Positions 8,478 to 16,707 of a DNA stretch of 64,000 nt are shown here, one piece after another; within the stretch, counting starts at the first letter, position 1, and each line of letters starts with the position of its first letter. Both the position numbers and the translations under genes were made by a program. This stretch comes from JANNPJ01 sp035474375 (GTDB lineage: Bacteria; Actinomycetota; Actinomycetes; Actinomycetales; Kineosporiaceae): assembly GCA_035474375.1 (NCBI GenBank), contig DATINJ010000036.1, positions 1 to 64,000 of the forward strand. Direction: 5' to 3'. A model generated the notes under the pieces. The model was not told where the DNA came from. It searched no databases and was given only the letters and a program-made list of their open reading frames with translations.

Positions 8478-9248
8478 CTACGGTGCACCGAACACCGCCG
8501 ACACCCCTCCTGAGCCGGGGTAGCCGAGGATCAGAGCCCGCCGGAGATACTCCCAGCCTTCGGCGGTCAACGCCCCCCGGGTCGCGGCTTCCGGACCCTT
8601 CGCGTCGATCTTTGCGTACACCGACGAGAGGGCGGCGCGATCTCCTTCGGTCAGCTCGTCCATCAAGGCCTGCCACTGTGCCGCCAGCGCCTGCACCTGC
8701 GGATCGGCAGGATCGGTGTCTTGCTCGAGGTAGCTACGCAATTGCTGATCGAGAGCCGCGCAGCGAGCTTGCCACTCGCTGAACCGTTGCGCGAAACCCG
8801 TTTCTCGGTGGCGTTCCTTCGCCCGAGCCAACTGCTCGGGAGTGAACTGGCTCTGGCCCATCATCGCCTCCATCGTGTCAAGAAGATCATCGATTCCGGG
8901 CTCCGCACTCTGCTCGACGGCGCGCACCAGCGCCCTCAGCCGAAGCCGCAGCCGCCGTTGCCGCTCCAGATCCTGCTCAAGCTGAGCCAGTTGCGCCCGG
9001 ACGGCGGCGTCCAACGTGCCGACCCCGCCGTCCAAGGAATGGCTGATCTCGCCGAGTGGGATGCCCAGCTGGCGCAACGCGACGATGCGGTACAACCGCC
9101 GCACGTCATCAGCCGTGTACCAGCGGTGCCCGGCGGGCGAGCGCTCCGCCGGGCGCAGCAGCCCGATCTCATCGAAGTGCCGCAACGCCCGCACCGTCAG
9201 TCCGGCCGCCGCCGCGAGATCACCGATCTTCCAGCGTCGTTCATCCAT
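8478..9248 (-). CDS. MerR-family regulator with TipAS-like effector domain
   Basis: 256 aa. Residues 5-72 are the MerR winged helix (WKIGDLAAAAGLTVRALRHF, SPAGHRWYTADDVRRLYRI). A coiled-coil dimerisation helix follows at about 80-115 (QLEQDLERQRRLRLRLRALV). Residues 130-250 resemble the TipAS antibiotic-recognition domain (FTPEQLARAKERHRETG, WQALMDELTEGDRAA). TipA-like regulators activate resistance or export genes on binding small thiopeptide-like drugs. It probably activates its own transcription from the MerR-type promoter just upstream. It lies immediately beside VOC copy A, which may be a target. Confidence 0.9.
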   Translation of the reverse strand: MDERRWKIGDLAAAAGLTVRALRHFDEIGLLRPAERSPAGHRWYTADDVRRLYRIVALRQLGIPLGEISHSLDGGVGTLDAAVRAQLAQLEQDLERQRRLRLRLRALVRAVEQSAEPGIDDLLDTMEAMMGQSQFTPEQLARAKERHRETGFAQRFSEWQARCAALDQQLRSYLEQDTDPADPQVQALAAQWQALMDELTEGDRAALSSVYAKIDAKGPEAATRGALTAEGWEYLRRALILGYPGSGGVSAVFGAP

Positions 9249-9269
9249 GCGATCACCCTCCTGACACGG

Positions 9270-9298
9270 TATGACCTTCCGCTACGGAAGGTGCAAGC
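9270..9298 (-). promoter_or_regulatory. MerR-type promoter and operator of the TipA-like regulator
   Basis: ACCTTCCGCTACGGAAGGT at 9275-9293 is a palindrome with 8-bp arms. Read on the minus strand, -35 TTGCAC (9293-9298) and -10 TACCGT flank it with a 19-bp spacer, the over-long spacing that MerR proteins correct by twisting DNA. The start codon is about 25 bp downstream. Confidence 0.75.
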
Positions 9299-9321
9299 CA
9301 GCGCTAGGACGAATTGGCGAG

Positions 9322-10320
9322 CTACATCTTGGCCAGCTGAATCCGCGGGGTGCAGAGCACCGAACCGGTGTTCTGGACGTCCATCCAGAGGCTGCCGCTC
9401 ATCCCTTCCTGAAACCGCAGGAAGGCGCCGAAGTCGTAGCCAAGGATCCGGAACTGGCAGCCCGCGGCGGTGCTGGTGCTCTTCAGGCTCAGACCCGGCA
9501 CGTAGACGGCAGTGGCGCCGACCGGATAGTCGAACCAGCCGAGCGTGTCTTTGGCATTCGGCGATACCGCCCGGGGGTCGTCGAACCACAATTCGGAGGT
9601 ATCGATCGTGTCGAGCCAGGCGAGCTGAATGGTGCCGCTGCAAGCCACCGTACCGATGTTCTTCGCGGTGAACTTGAACTGCTTCTCACCGTTGACCAGC
9701 TGGGTGTAGGTAGTGCTGGTGATTTCGAGAGTGCAGTTGGAGTTGGTGTTCACGGTCGGGTTCAGCCCGACGACGTAGACCTTGGTCGGGTTGGCGTGCC
9801 GCCAGGTTACCGAGGTGGTGGCACCGGGATTCAGCGTTCCGCTGCTGAACGACGTCCCGGGCACCGCCCAGTTCAGCAGGATCTTTCCCTGGCAGGCCTG
9901 ATGGTGGTCGGCGCCGTTGACAACCGTGAACCTGAACTGCCGCTGACCGGTCGGCATCTTCACGTACCAGCTTCGGGCCACCCTAAGCGCGCACTGGTTG
10001 TACTCCTCGACGTCCTTCGGGGCGATTCCGACCTCGTAGATGGCGTCGGCGGCGGCGTTGTTCCAGGTCCAGGTCTCCGATCCGCCCACCGCGATGGTCC
10101 CGGACTGCCAGTTCACCGCGGCATGACCGACGCCGGCGGCGACCTTGAACCCGGCGCTCTTCGCCGCGGCGGCGCGGGCGTCTCGCGGGTTCGCCGCGCT
10201 GCCGGAAACCGCGGCACTTGCCGAGGTCGCCGATGCCGGAACCGCCAGCGCTGCTCCGAGCAGAACGGCGGGTAACAGAGCAGCCGTCGCAGCAGCCAAC
10301 CTGAGTACGTGTCTACGCAT
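9322..10320 (-). CDS. Secreted three-repeat protein of unknown function, paralog 1
   Basis: 332 aa from the ATG at 10320, where a signal peptide starts (MRRHVLRLAAATAALLPAVL). The mature protein holds three repeats of about 95 residues. Each ends in a short strand with the pattern [YV]xVGL/PGL (IYEVGIAP, VYVVGLNP, VYVPGLSL) followed by a Cys, a 35-45-residue segment and a second Cys next to an (I/L)xLxW or IQLAKM strand. Paired Cys suggest one disulfide per repeat in a beta-sandwich. Trp-rich motifs such as GSETWTWNNA may bind ligand. It has a tandem paralog upstream (10665-11654) with a similar leader. I recognise no family and assign no function. Confidence 0.8.
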   Translation of the reverse strand: MRRHVLRLAAATAALLPAVLLGAALAVPASATSASAAVSGSAANPRDARAAAAKSAGFKVAAGVGHAAVNWQSGTIAVGGSETWTWNNAAADAIYEVGIAPKDVEEYNQCALRVARSWYVKMPTGQRQFRFTVVNGADHHQACQGKILLNWAVPGTSFSSGTLNPGATTSVTWRHANPTKVYVVGLNPTVNTNSNCTLEITSTTYTQLVNGEKQFKFTAKNIGTVACSGTIQLAWLDTIDTSELWFDDPRAVSPNAKDTLGWFDYPVGATAVYVPGLSLKSTSTAAGCQFRILGYDFGAFLRFQEGMSGSLWMDVQNTGSVLCTPRIQLAKM

Positions 10321-10469
10321 GATGAAGAAGAACCCCTGACCAGTTGGAAATCGAGGCCCGTGCGGTGCTGTCCGCGAACGCAGGCCGTCGTCGACAAGCA
10401 TGTGCGAGACCAGGTATCCGCGACCACGGTGCGCGCACGAGGTCCAAGCGGGTGGCTGACACCGGTGCG

Positions 10470-10487
10470 TGTGGTGCCAGCACCACA
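10470..10487. promoter_or_regulatory. Conserved palindrome upstream of paralog 1
   Basis: TGTGGTGCCAGCACCACA, 8-bp arms with a 2-nt centre, 150 bp upstream of the ATG. The identical 18-mer stands at the matching place before paralog 2. It could be an operator or an RNA hairpin. Confidence 0.6.
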
Positions 10488-10540
10488 GCACGACCGGTGA
10501 CTTTCGGCTGGAAACCAATTCTCCGCAGGCCCGAACGGCG

Positions 10541-10591
10541 AAGTGTGTCCGGCGGACGACCCAGGCAGTGGGTCATCCGCCGGACACACTT
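10541..10591 (-). terminator. Terminator of paralog 2
   Basis: 23-bp arms (10541-10563 and 10569-10591) with a 5-nt loop. The only mismatch on the plus strand becomes a G-U pair in minus-strand RNA, which fits termination of the minus-strand gene ending at 10665. Confidence 0.88.
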
Positions 10592-10664
10592 CGGGCGGTC
10601 CGAGCATGATCATCAGGAGTTCGTCGACCTGCGGCGACATGGGCCAGCAGGGTCTCTAGATGGG

Positions 10665-11654
10665 TTACATCTTGGCCAGGTGCAGGAGGGGTTGGCAGTC
10701 CGTTGAGCCGGTGTTCTTGACGTCCACCCTGAGCCAGCCGTTGGTCGAGCCGTCGGCGTACAGAAACGCGTAGAAGTCGTGGGTGAGCATCTTCATCTTG
10801 CAGGGGGCGCTCGTGTCGATCCTGGTCAGGCTCAACCCGGGGACATAGACGGCGTCGGTCGAGAGCGGGTACTTCGACCAGCCGACGGAGCCTTCCGCAT
10901 TCGGATGCATGGTCTGGGGATTGAACTTCTCCGAGACGGGAATCAGGATCGAGTCCAGCCAGGCGAGTTGGACGCCGGCACTGCACGCCACCGAGCCGAT
11001 GTTCTTCACAGTGAACGTGAACTGCTTCTCCGTGCTGTTCACCCGGATGTAGGAGGCACTGGTGAGCTCGAACGCGCAATTGGCGGTGCTGACTTTGCCC
11101 GGGTTCAAGCCAACCACGTAGACCTTGGCCGGATTGGCGTGCTTCCAGGTCGCCGTGGTGCTGGCGCCAGGGTTCAGCGTCCCGCTGGACCACGACGTCC
11201 CGGGAACCACCCAGTTGAGCAGCACCTTGCCCTGGCAGGCCTGGAGCTGGTTTGCCGGGTTCGTCAGCTGAATTCTGAATTGCCGCTCACCGACAGGGGT
11301 TTTCACGTACCAGGTCCGGGCCACCCGGAGGAAGCAGGTGTGGTGCTGCTCGACGTCGTGCGGGGCCAAGGACACTTCGAAGATGGCGTTCGCGGGAGCG
11401 TTGTGCCAGGTCCAGTACTCCGATCCGCCCACCGCGATACTCCCAGACTGCCAGGTCACCGCGGCATGCCCAACTCCGGCAGCGGCCCTGAACCCCGCAC
11501 TCTTCGCCACTGCCCGAGCATCCGCCGGGTTCACCGCCGTCCCCGGGCCGCCATCCGCCGAGGCGGCCGACGCCACCCCCGCCAGTGACGTCCCGAGCAG
11601 CAGTGCCAACAGCGCAGCCGTCGCGCCCACCAACCGCAGTACCTGTCTACGCAT
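10665..11654 (-). CDS. Secreted three-repeat protein of unknown function, paralog 2
   Basis: 329 aa with signal peptide MRRQVLRLVGATAALLALL. It has the same three-repeat, six-Cys layout as paralog 1: IFEVSLAPHDVEQHHTC, VYVVGLNPGKVSTANC and VYVPGLSLTRIDTSAPC open the segments, and LLNWVVPGTS, LAWLDS and LLHLAKM close them. The two proteins align without large gaps, so this is a tandem duplication that included about 170 bp of leader. Both genes have CAGGGG near 15 bp before the start. Its own terminator (10541-10591) separates it from paralog 1, so each copy is an independent transcription unit. Function unknown; extracellular binding is inferred from the secretion signal and Trp-rich beta repeats. 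Confidence 0.8.
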   Translation of the reverse strand: MRRQVLRLVGATAALLALLLGTSLAGVASAASADGGPGTAVNPADARAVAKSAGFRAAAGVGHAAVTWQSGSIAVGGSEYWTWHNAPANAIFEVSLAPHDVEQHHTCFLRVARTWYVKTPVGERQFRIQLTNPANQLQACQGKVLLNWVVPGTSWSSGTLNPGASTTATWKHANPAKVYVVGLNPGKVSTANCAFELTSASYIRVNSTEKQFTFTVKNIGSVACSAGVQLAWLDSILIPVSEKFNPQTMHPNAEGSVGWSKYPLSTDAVYVPGLSLTRIDTSAPCKMKMLTHDFYAFLYADGSTNGWLRVDVKNTGSTDCQPLLHLAKM

Positions 11655-11863
11655 CTGAAAAGAGCCCCTGACCAGTAATAGGACCGCAACCCGTGCGGTA
11701 ACACCTGCTCCCGCAGGCCGTCACCAAGAGCATGCGAGCAACCGGGCATCGACCGCGACGGTGCCCACACGAGGACGAAACTGGACGCTGGTACCTCTCC
11801 GTGTGGTGCCAGCACCACATTCGAAGTGGCTGTCATAGCCCCCGGGTCCAAGCTGTGGCACCG
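11655..11863 (-). promoter_or_regulatory. Leader of paralog 2, with conserved palindrome
   Basis: This stretch mirrors the region before paralog 1: short matching blocks include CCGTGCGGT, CGCAGGCCGTC and the palindrome TGTGGTGCCAGCACCACA at 11802-11819, 148 bp before the ATG. No reading frame here looks coding. The 3' end of the long biosynthetic operon abuts it at 11864 without an obvious terminator hairpin. Confidence 0.6.
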
Positions 11864-12655
11864 TCAGCTTCGGTCGCTACCGCTGAGCTGGTCCCAGATC
11901 AGGCGTGCCTCAGGACCGATCATCGCATCGTCGGGGCGCGGACGCCGCGAGCTGAATTGGGCGAGTGCGGTGGACAGATCGAGGTCGGTGATATCGGCTA
12001 GAAGCTTGGAGCCGGCTCCGTCGCAGAGATCGGCGTAGTCGACTTCTACCCAACGATGGCGCTCGATCCGGCTCCGGGCCTCCAGCCAGCGCCGGTTCCA
12101 CGCTACCCACTTCGCCTCGGCGTGTTCGGCGGACACCGGGTTGTACGGCCGGTCACCGGCCCACGCCAACATCGAGGCGCTCACCTCCCCCGGATGGCGG
12201 TAGACCATTATCCACCGCGCATCCGGAAAGGTCTGCTCCAGTTCAGGCATGTGAAGCAGGTACTCGTTGTACTTGTCACCCCAGTACTGTGATCCGGCAA
12301 TCGAATGCGCCAACCAGCGCCGCAGCCCGAGCACGCCGTCCTGGTCCGGAGACCAGACGCCGGCGCCGACCTCACCCGCAGCCACCCGCAGCGCTGACTC
12401 GGCCCGAGCCAGCCATTCCGCCGATCCCGCTCCCTGCGCCGGGCGACGCCGCAAGGCATGAATTATCTCGTCGGTACGCAGATGCCGGGCCTCGAGATCG
12501 CTCGCGTCGAGCCAGCGGTCCAACAGATACCAGAGCTTGCCGTTGACCGTGAACGTGCCACCGGTCTGGGAATTCACCGCCTGAGAGATGGCATGGGCCA
12601 GGGCCGTGGTACCACTGCGCTGAGCCCCGACCAGAAAGATCGGCGGCCTGGTCAC
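11864..12655 (-). CDS. PAPS-dependent sulfotransferase, last gene of the biosynthetic operon
   Basis: About 263 aa from the GTG at 12655, chosen because it overlaps the upstream stop as GTGA like every other junction in the operon; an ATG at 12682 would add nine residues. The family P-loop-like PAPS 5'-phosphosulfate site is FLVGAQRSGTTALAHA near residue 6. The 3'-phosphate region is WIMVYRHPGEVSASML near residue 162. It transfers sulfate from PAPS to a hydroxyl or amine. In this context the acceptor is probably the sugar or peptide product of the operon, which is inference. Length and motifs are complete. Confidence 0.88.
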   Translation of the reverse strand: MTRPPIFLVGAQRSGTTALAHAISQAVNSQTGGTFTVNGKLWYLLDRWLDASDLEARHLRTDEIIHALRRRPAQGAGSAEWLARAESALRVAAGEVGAGVWSPDQDGVLGLRRWLAHSIAGSQYWGDKYNEYLLHMPELEQTFPDARWIMVYRHPGEVSASMLAWAGDRPYNPVSAEHAEAKWVAWNRRWLEARSRIERHRWVEVDYADLCDGAGSKLLADITDLDLSTALAQFSSRRPRPDDAMIGPEARLIWDQLSGSDRS

Positions 12656-13518
12656 CGAGACACGCGCAATTCGTCCAGCCAACCGGACAGGACCCGCATG
12701 CAGATCGCGCTAGCGGCCTGGCCGCCGTCGGAGATTCCCGCGCCCCACGGCTCGTCGCGCTCCTTGCCGGTGAGCTCTCGGTCCTGGCGCCAATGCGTCT
12801 CGAGCGTCAGCCAACCGTCGAAGCCACGCTCGTCGAGCGCTCGAAGGATCTCCGGCCACGGCAGATCGCCGTCTCCCAGACCGACATACCCCGTGGTCGA
12901 GCGCGGATCCTTGACATGCACGTGCCGGATCAGATCCGCCCCGACCTCGAAATCGCCGGGAAATGGGTGGCTGTCAAAGCCGCTGAAGACGGTGTTTCCC
13001 GGGTCCCAGAGCACGCCGATTCGATCGTCGTCGAGGGCGGTCAGGAACTCCCTTGCATGGGCCAAAGTCGGTGTGTTGGAGCGAGTCCCGGTCTCCAGCA
13101 CAAGGCGAACACCGGCCGGAAGGTCGACTCGCGCCAACACCCGCCGAGCGACTTCGGCGGCCTGGCGCGGATGCGGCACCTCGCCGTCCCGATAGAAGCT
13201 GAAGATTCGCACTGCTCCGGTACCCAGGATCGCCGCATGATCCACAGCCCGGCGCAGGACGTCGACCACCGCTGTCTCCGCACCCGGATCCGACGGGGCG
13301 AGGCATTTCAACGCCGGCGGGCAGAATGCCGAGGCGACCAGCCCACCGTCGTCCAACCGGTTGCGGATCGAACGCACCATCACGTCGTCGAACTGATGCG
13401 GGGCAATGTTGTCGACGGATCGGATCTCCAGACCAGCAAAGCCGAACTGCTGTGCTGTTTTGATCGCCACGCCAAGGTCCTGGCTGATCTCGTCGGACAG
13501 AATCGAGAGTCGCATCAT
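12652..13518 (-). CDS. Sugar isomerase/epimerase-like TIM barrel (xylose isomerase-like, AP-endonuclease-2 fold)
   Basis: 288 aa. It begins MRLSILSDEISQDLGVAI, the first barrel strand, and contains LEIRSV, LVLETGTRSNTPT (metal Glu), GVLWDPGNTVFSG (Asp), HVHVKDPRSTTGYVGLGDGD (His/Asp) and WLTLETHW (final metal Glu). These are the divalent-metal ligands of IolE/IolI/hydroxypyruvate-isomerase-like enzymes. Expected chemistry is keto-aldose isomerisation, epimerisation or dehydration on a sugar or inositol. It overlaps the next gene (GTGA) and the previous one (ATGA at 13515-13518). It partners another barrel protein and a Gfo/Idh/MocA oxidoreductase, a trio common in sugar or cyclitol remodelling. 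Confidence 0.85.
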   Translation of the reverse strand: MMRLSILSDEISQDLGVAIKTAQQFGFAGLEIRSVDNIAPHQFDDVMVRSIRNRLDDGGLVASAFCPPALKCLAPSDPGAETAVVDVLRRAVDHAAILGTGAVRIFSFYRDGEVPHPRQAAEVARRVLARVDLPAGVRLVLETGTRSNTPTLAHAREFLTALDDDRIGVLWDPGNTVFSGFDSHPFPGDFEVGADLIRHVHVKDPRSTTGYVGLGDGDLPWPEILRALDERGFDGWLTLETHWRQDRELTGKERDEPWGAGISDGGQAASAICMRVLSGWLDELRVSR

Positions 13519-14273
13519 GAGGTTTCCTTCCCAGCTGTTTGATATCGGCGCTTCAGCGTGGTGATGTCGTCGCCGATGGTCCCGGAACGGCTTTCCAGCG
13601 TGACGGGGACCGGTTCGGGAAGGTCACGAAGGAGAGCCCAGGCCGCCTCCGGCATTCGACTCAGCGGCAGATGCTTGCCAACGTCATCGACCGCGAAACC
13701 CTTTACCTGGACGGCGCGAGTCCAGGTCCGGAGCACATCGTCCGGGTCGCTCAGGCCACCGGTGAGCCGTTGTAGACCGAAGACATCGAGCAACACCGCA
13801 CATCCCAGCTTCTGGCACAGCTCGCCCAGGGTCGCGATCGATGCGTAGCCGTGGTGGGTTTCAACCAGCGGGGGCCGGCCACTGATCCGCGCGAGCCGAG
13901 TGATCTGCCGCTCGGCCAGATCCCAGGCTTTGGCTCCTGCGGCGCCCTGGTCGTCGAGCGTTGCTCCGGCGAACACCTTGACCGGCACCGCACGACCCGG
14001 GTCGAGCATTCGGCTGAGCCCTGCCTCCAGGGCATCAAGGTCGACGTCCACAGCTCCGAGCGTCACACTCACGCCGATGTGAGCGATCTCGATCCCAGCG
14101 GTGGTGAAAACAGTTGTTCCACCGGCTTCCCAGGCATGTCCCTTGCCGAAGCGCAGATCCACGGTGCCGAGTTCCCACCGCTGAAGGCGGGCCAGCAGTT
14201 GGGCGGCAGTGTCGCCCGGGGCCGAGCCGCTGGAGAGACCGAACCGAGAGGCTGTGGTGGTGACGTCGGTCAT
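13515..14273 (-). CDS. Second, divergent sugar isomerase-like TIM barrel
   Basis: 252 aa, shorter than its neighbour and clearly diverged. Strands and candidate ligands are WELGTVDLRFGKGHAW, PPLVETHHGYAS (Glu/His), CAVLLDVFGLQRL (Asp in place of the usual WDPGH), RAVQVKGFAVD and PVPVTLESRSG (last Glu). The typical HVKD motif is altered to VQVKGF, so metal binding or substrate may differ from the 12652-13518 protein. Both junctions are 4-nt ATGA overlaps. The role is inferred to be a sugar-processing step with the adjacent oxidoreductase. A non-catalytic partner of the other barrel is possible. Confidence 0.75.
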   Translation of the reverse strand: MTDVTTTASRFGLSSGSAPGDTAAQLLARLQRWELGTVDLRFGKGHAWEAGGTTVFTTAGIEIAHIGVSVTLGAVDVDLDALEAGLSRMLDPGRAVPVKVFAGATLDDQGAAGAKAWDLAERQITRLARISGRPPLVETHHGYASIATLGELCQKLGCAVLLDVFGLQRLTGGLSDPDDVLRTWTRAVQVKGFAVDDVGKHLPLSRMPEAAWALLRDLPEPVPVTLESRSGTIGDDITTLKRRYQTAGKETS

Positions 14274-15259
14274 CTGGTCTGCACCTGACGGTCCAGGTCG
14301 CGAACCAACTCCATCATCCGCACCACCCCGATCGATGCCTGCAGGTCCGCCACTTCCGGGCGGCGTCCCGAGCGAAGCGCGTGTGCCAGGTCGAGGTAGA
14401 CCTGGGTGCGCAGCGCAGAGGTGGGTGCCGCCGCGAACAGCTCACCGGGGCTGTCGCTGTCCCGCGTCACCTGCTCGTCCACGACAAGTTCCCGCCCGGT
14501 GTCGTAGATCGCGAGTCGCTCAGAGCGGCGATCGACCGCTGTGGTACCGATGAACGTCAGTACCTGTCCAGCGGGGAACCGGGCGCAGAACGCCACCCGC
14601 TGATCAAGGTCCATCCCGGGCACGCCGTCCATCGTGCCGACGATCTCGGCCGGTGTGCCGAGCACCTGGCAGGCCAGGTCCAGGTAGTGGACGCCGAGGT
14701 GCGCGATCAGCCCGCCGCCCGAGTTCGTGGCGTCGCTGCGCCAGCCGTCCCGCTGGTAGTGCTCGACCGGCCGGTAACGAATCACCTCCAGGATCCCCAC
14801 CGCGGCGGCTGACCAGGTAGCGGTCACTGCAGGTCGAGGTAGCCGAAAACGGTGCTGCAGCATCACCCCGGCGACCAGCCCGCGGGCATCCGCGTCCGCG
14901 ACCACCCGCTCAAGATCGTCTACCGACAGCAGCGGAGGCTTCTCCAGCAGCACGGACCGTTGTGCCGCCAGCACTTCGGTAGCCAGTTCCGCGTGACTTC
15001 CGGGAGGTGTGGCGATCGCGATCAATTCGATCCGCTCGTCGGCCAGCATCTCGGCGAGGCCGGAGTAGCCGCGCGGCGGAGCCGATCCGGGCCCGGTCGG
15101 CTCCGCAAGGGCCGCGCTCAGCCGGCTCGGGTCCGGATCGCAGACTCCTGCGACAACCACATCGTGACACCCACGCAAGGCCGCCAAGTGCTGGCGACCG
15201 GCTGCTCCGGCACCCACCACCCCGACGTGGACCGGCCGGGTGAGCGAACCGTCCCTCAC
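14270..15259 (-). CDS. Gfo/Idh/MocA-family NAD(P)-dependent oxidoreductase
   Basis: 329 aa. The N-terminal Rossmann fold has HVGVVGAGAAGRQHLAAL near residue 11 and LLEKPPLLS near 98, where the EKP lysine is catalytic in the family. The C-terminal beta-sheet domain includes GGGLIAHLGVHYLDLACQVLG, with the substrate-binding His/Asp pattern. It oxidises or reduces sugars, UDP-sugars or inositols. Flanked by two isomerase-like barrels and a nucleotide-sugar dehydrogenase, it probably forms a keto-sugar or keto-uronate intermediate. 4-nt overlaps on both sides place it in the operon. Confidence 0.9.
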   Translation of the reverse strand: MRDGSLTRPVHVGVVGAGAAGRQHLAALRGCHDVVVAGVCDPDPSRLSAALAEPTGPGSAPPRGYSGLAEMLADERIELIAIATPPGSHAELATEVLAAQRSVLLEKPPLLSVDDLERVVADADARGLVAGVMLQHRFRLPRPAVTATWSAAAVGILEVIRYRPVEHYQRDGWRSDATNSGGGLIAHLGVHYLDLACQVLGTPAEIVGTMDGVPGMDLDQRVAFCARFPAGQVLTFIGTTAVDRRSERLAIYDTGRELVVDEQVTRDSDSPGELFAAAPTSALRTQVYLDLAHALRSGRRPEVADLQASIGVVRMMELVRDLDRQVQTR

Positions 15260-16707
15260 GGGCGGACCAAGCCGAGGAGATCGGCGACCGCGCCAGGAAC
15301 GACGATTCCTCGTTCGGCGGTTTCGGTCATCTGCAGTGTCTCTTTCTGTTCCGGGAAGTAAATGTCGGGAACGGCGGCTCCGTGGCCGGCCGCGACCGCA
15401 CCGACCAGCGTCTGGGTCAGGGCTTCAATGTCACCGGCGGCAAAGGCGACCGGATCGAAGCCGATGAACATCTGGGAACAATTCATCACCGACTCCGGGT
15501 GCGCGCGCTGCTTGCTGACCAGTGGGCTCACCGTCGCGCCGGCCAGCATCCCGGCCAGTACCTCGACGATCACGGTGATGCAAAGGCCCTTGTAGGCACT
15601 TTCCGCTCCACCGAAGACCGGGACGGCGCCACCGTTGTCCAGGTCGAAGGGGTTGGTGCTGGGACGACCGTCCGGGCCGATCAGCCACTCCTTCGGCACG
15701 GATCTACCCAGCGCCGCGGCATCGCGAATCTTTCCGGCCGCCACCACTCCGGTGGCGAGATCGGCGATCAAGGGTGGCCGGCCTGGACCCTGCGGCGCGA
15801 TCACACAGATCGCATCGTTGCCCAAGGTCGCCCGACTCGCTCCCGGCGCGGCCACGCTGGGGCCCGAAATGTTGAGCACCAGCGCCACCACACCGGCGTC
15901 GACGAAGGGTTGCCGGTAGGCCGCCAACATGCCCACGTGATTGTTGTCGCGGACGGCGACGGCGGCGAGGCCGTGCTCGCGTGCCTTGGTCGCGCACAAC
16001 CGGGCTGCTCGCTCGGCCGCCACCTGGCCGAATCCCCCGTTCGCCGACAGCACGGTGACGATCGGGTTGCTCTGGATCACCTCAGGTTCGGCCTCCGGAA
16101 CGATGCCGCCGGCCCGGACTCGGTCGAGATACATCGGCACCAATTGGACGCCGTGGCTGCGGTGTCCCCGCACATCGGCCGCGACCAGGACCTGCGCGAC
16201 CATCCGTGCGGTCGCAACCGGCACCCCGACGTCAACGAATGTCTGTTCTACCTGCCGGCTGACCTGCTCGGCGTCCCAGCGCAGTTCCTGCGGCACGACC
16301 CGGAGGGCGCCGTCGCGAAAGACACACGTTCGAGTCGCCTGCGGAGCATCGGCCGGATCGGCGGCGACGACAACCGACGCACTTCCGGATCCCCGACCAA
16401 GGACCAGATGCACCGGACCATCACCCGAAGCCGGCCCCGCGGATCGGGCCAGACCCCGAACCGTGCCGTACAGCGGAGCCCGCTCCCCAGTCAGGAGCGC
16501 GACCAGGGCAGCGCGAGTGGTGGCGTCGGCCGCGACCAGGCAGACCCTTTCTCCGGCGAACACTCGCAGGTCGACCGCTGCCAGCAGAACCCGTTCGCTC
16601 CCGCGCCGACCCTCGGTGATCACCACGTCGGTCCACGAGAGCAGGGCCGCCGGTTCGGTCAAGGTGAACGGCTCGATGGTCGCCGACGTCATTCGATCGA
16701 TGCTCAC
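15256..16707 (-). CDS. LDH2/malate-lactate dehydrogenase-family reductase with ABC-ATPase-like N-terminal extension
   Basis: 483 aa from the GTG at 16707, which has GGAGG upstream and overlaps the preceding stop as GTGA. Residues about 150-480 are a full LDH2 (YlbC/sulfolactate/piperideine-carboxylate reductase) enzyme: VLVAADVRGHRSHGVQ, AVRDNNHVGMLAAY, PSVAAPGASRATLGNDAICV and a C-terminal NCSQMFIGFDPVAF. It reduces a 2-oxo or imino acid with NAD(P)H. Residues 20-140 look like a shrunken ABC ATPase: VLLAAVDLRVFAGERVCLV then AADATTRAAL where the Walker A GKST should be, and later TRCTVFRDGALR-like tail residues, with signature and Walker B regions missing. Nucleotide hydrolysis by this part is unlikely. 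Confidence 0.85.
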   Translation of the reverse strand: MSIDRMTSATIEPFTLTEPAALLSWTDVVITEGRRGSERVLLAAVDLRVFAGERVCLVAADATTRAALVALLTGERAPLYGTVRGLARSAGPASGDGPVHLVLGRGSGSASVVVAADPADAPQATRTCVFRDGALRVVPQELRWDAEQVSRQVEQTFVDVGVPVATARMVAQVLVAADVRGHRSHGVQLVPMYLDRVRAGGIVPEAEPEVIQSNPIVTVLSANGGFGQVAAERAARLCATKAREHGLAAVAVRDNNHVGMLAAYRQPFVDAGVVALVLNISGPSVAAPGASRATLGNDAICVIAPQGPGRPPLIADLATGVVAAGKIRDAAALGRSVPKEWLIGPDGRPSTNPFDLDNGGAVPVFGGAESAYKGLCITVIVEVLAGMLAGATVSPLVSKQRAHPESVMNCSQMFIGFDPVAFAAGDIEALTQTLVGAVAAGHGAAVPDIYFPEQKETLQMTETAERGIVVPGAVADLLGLVRP

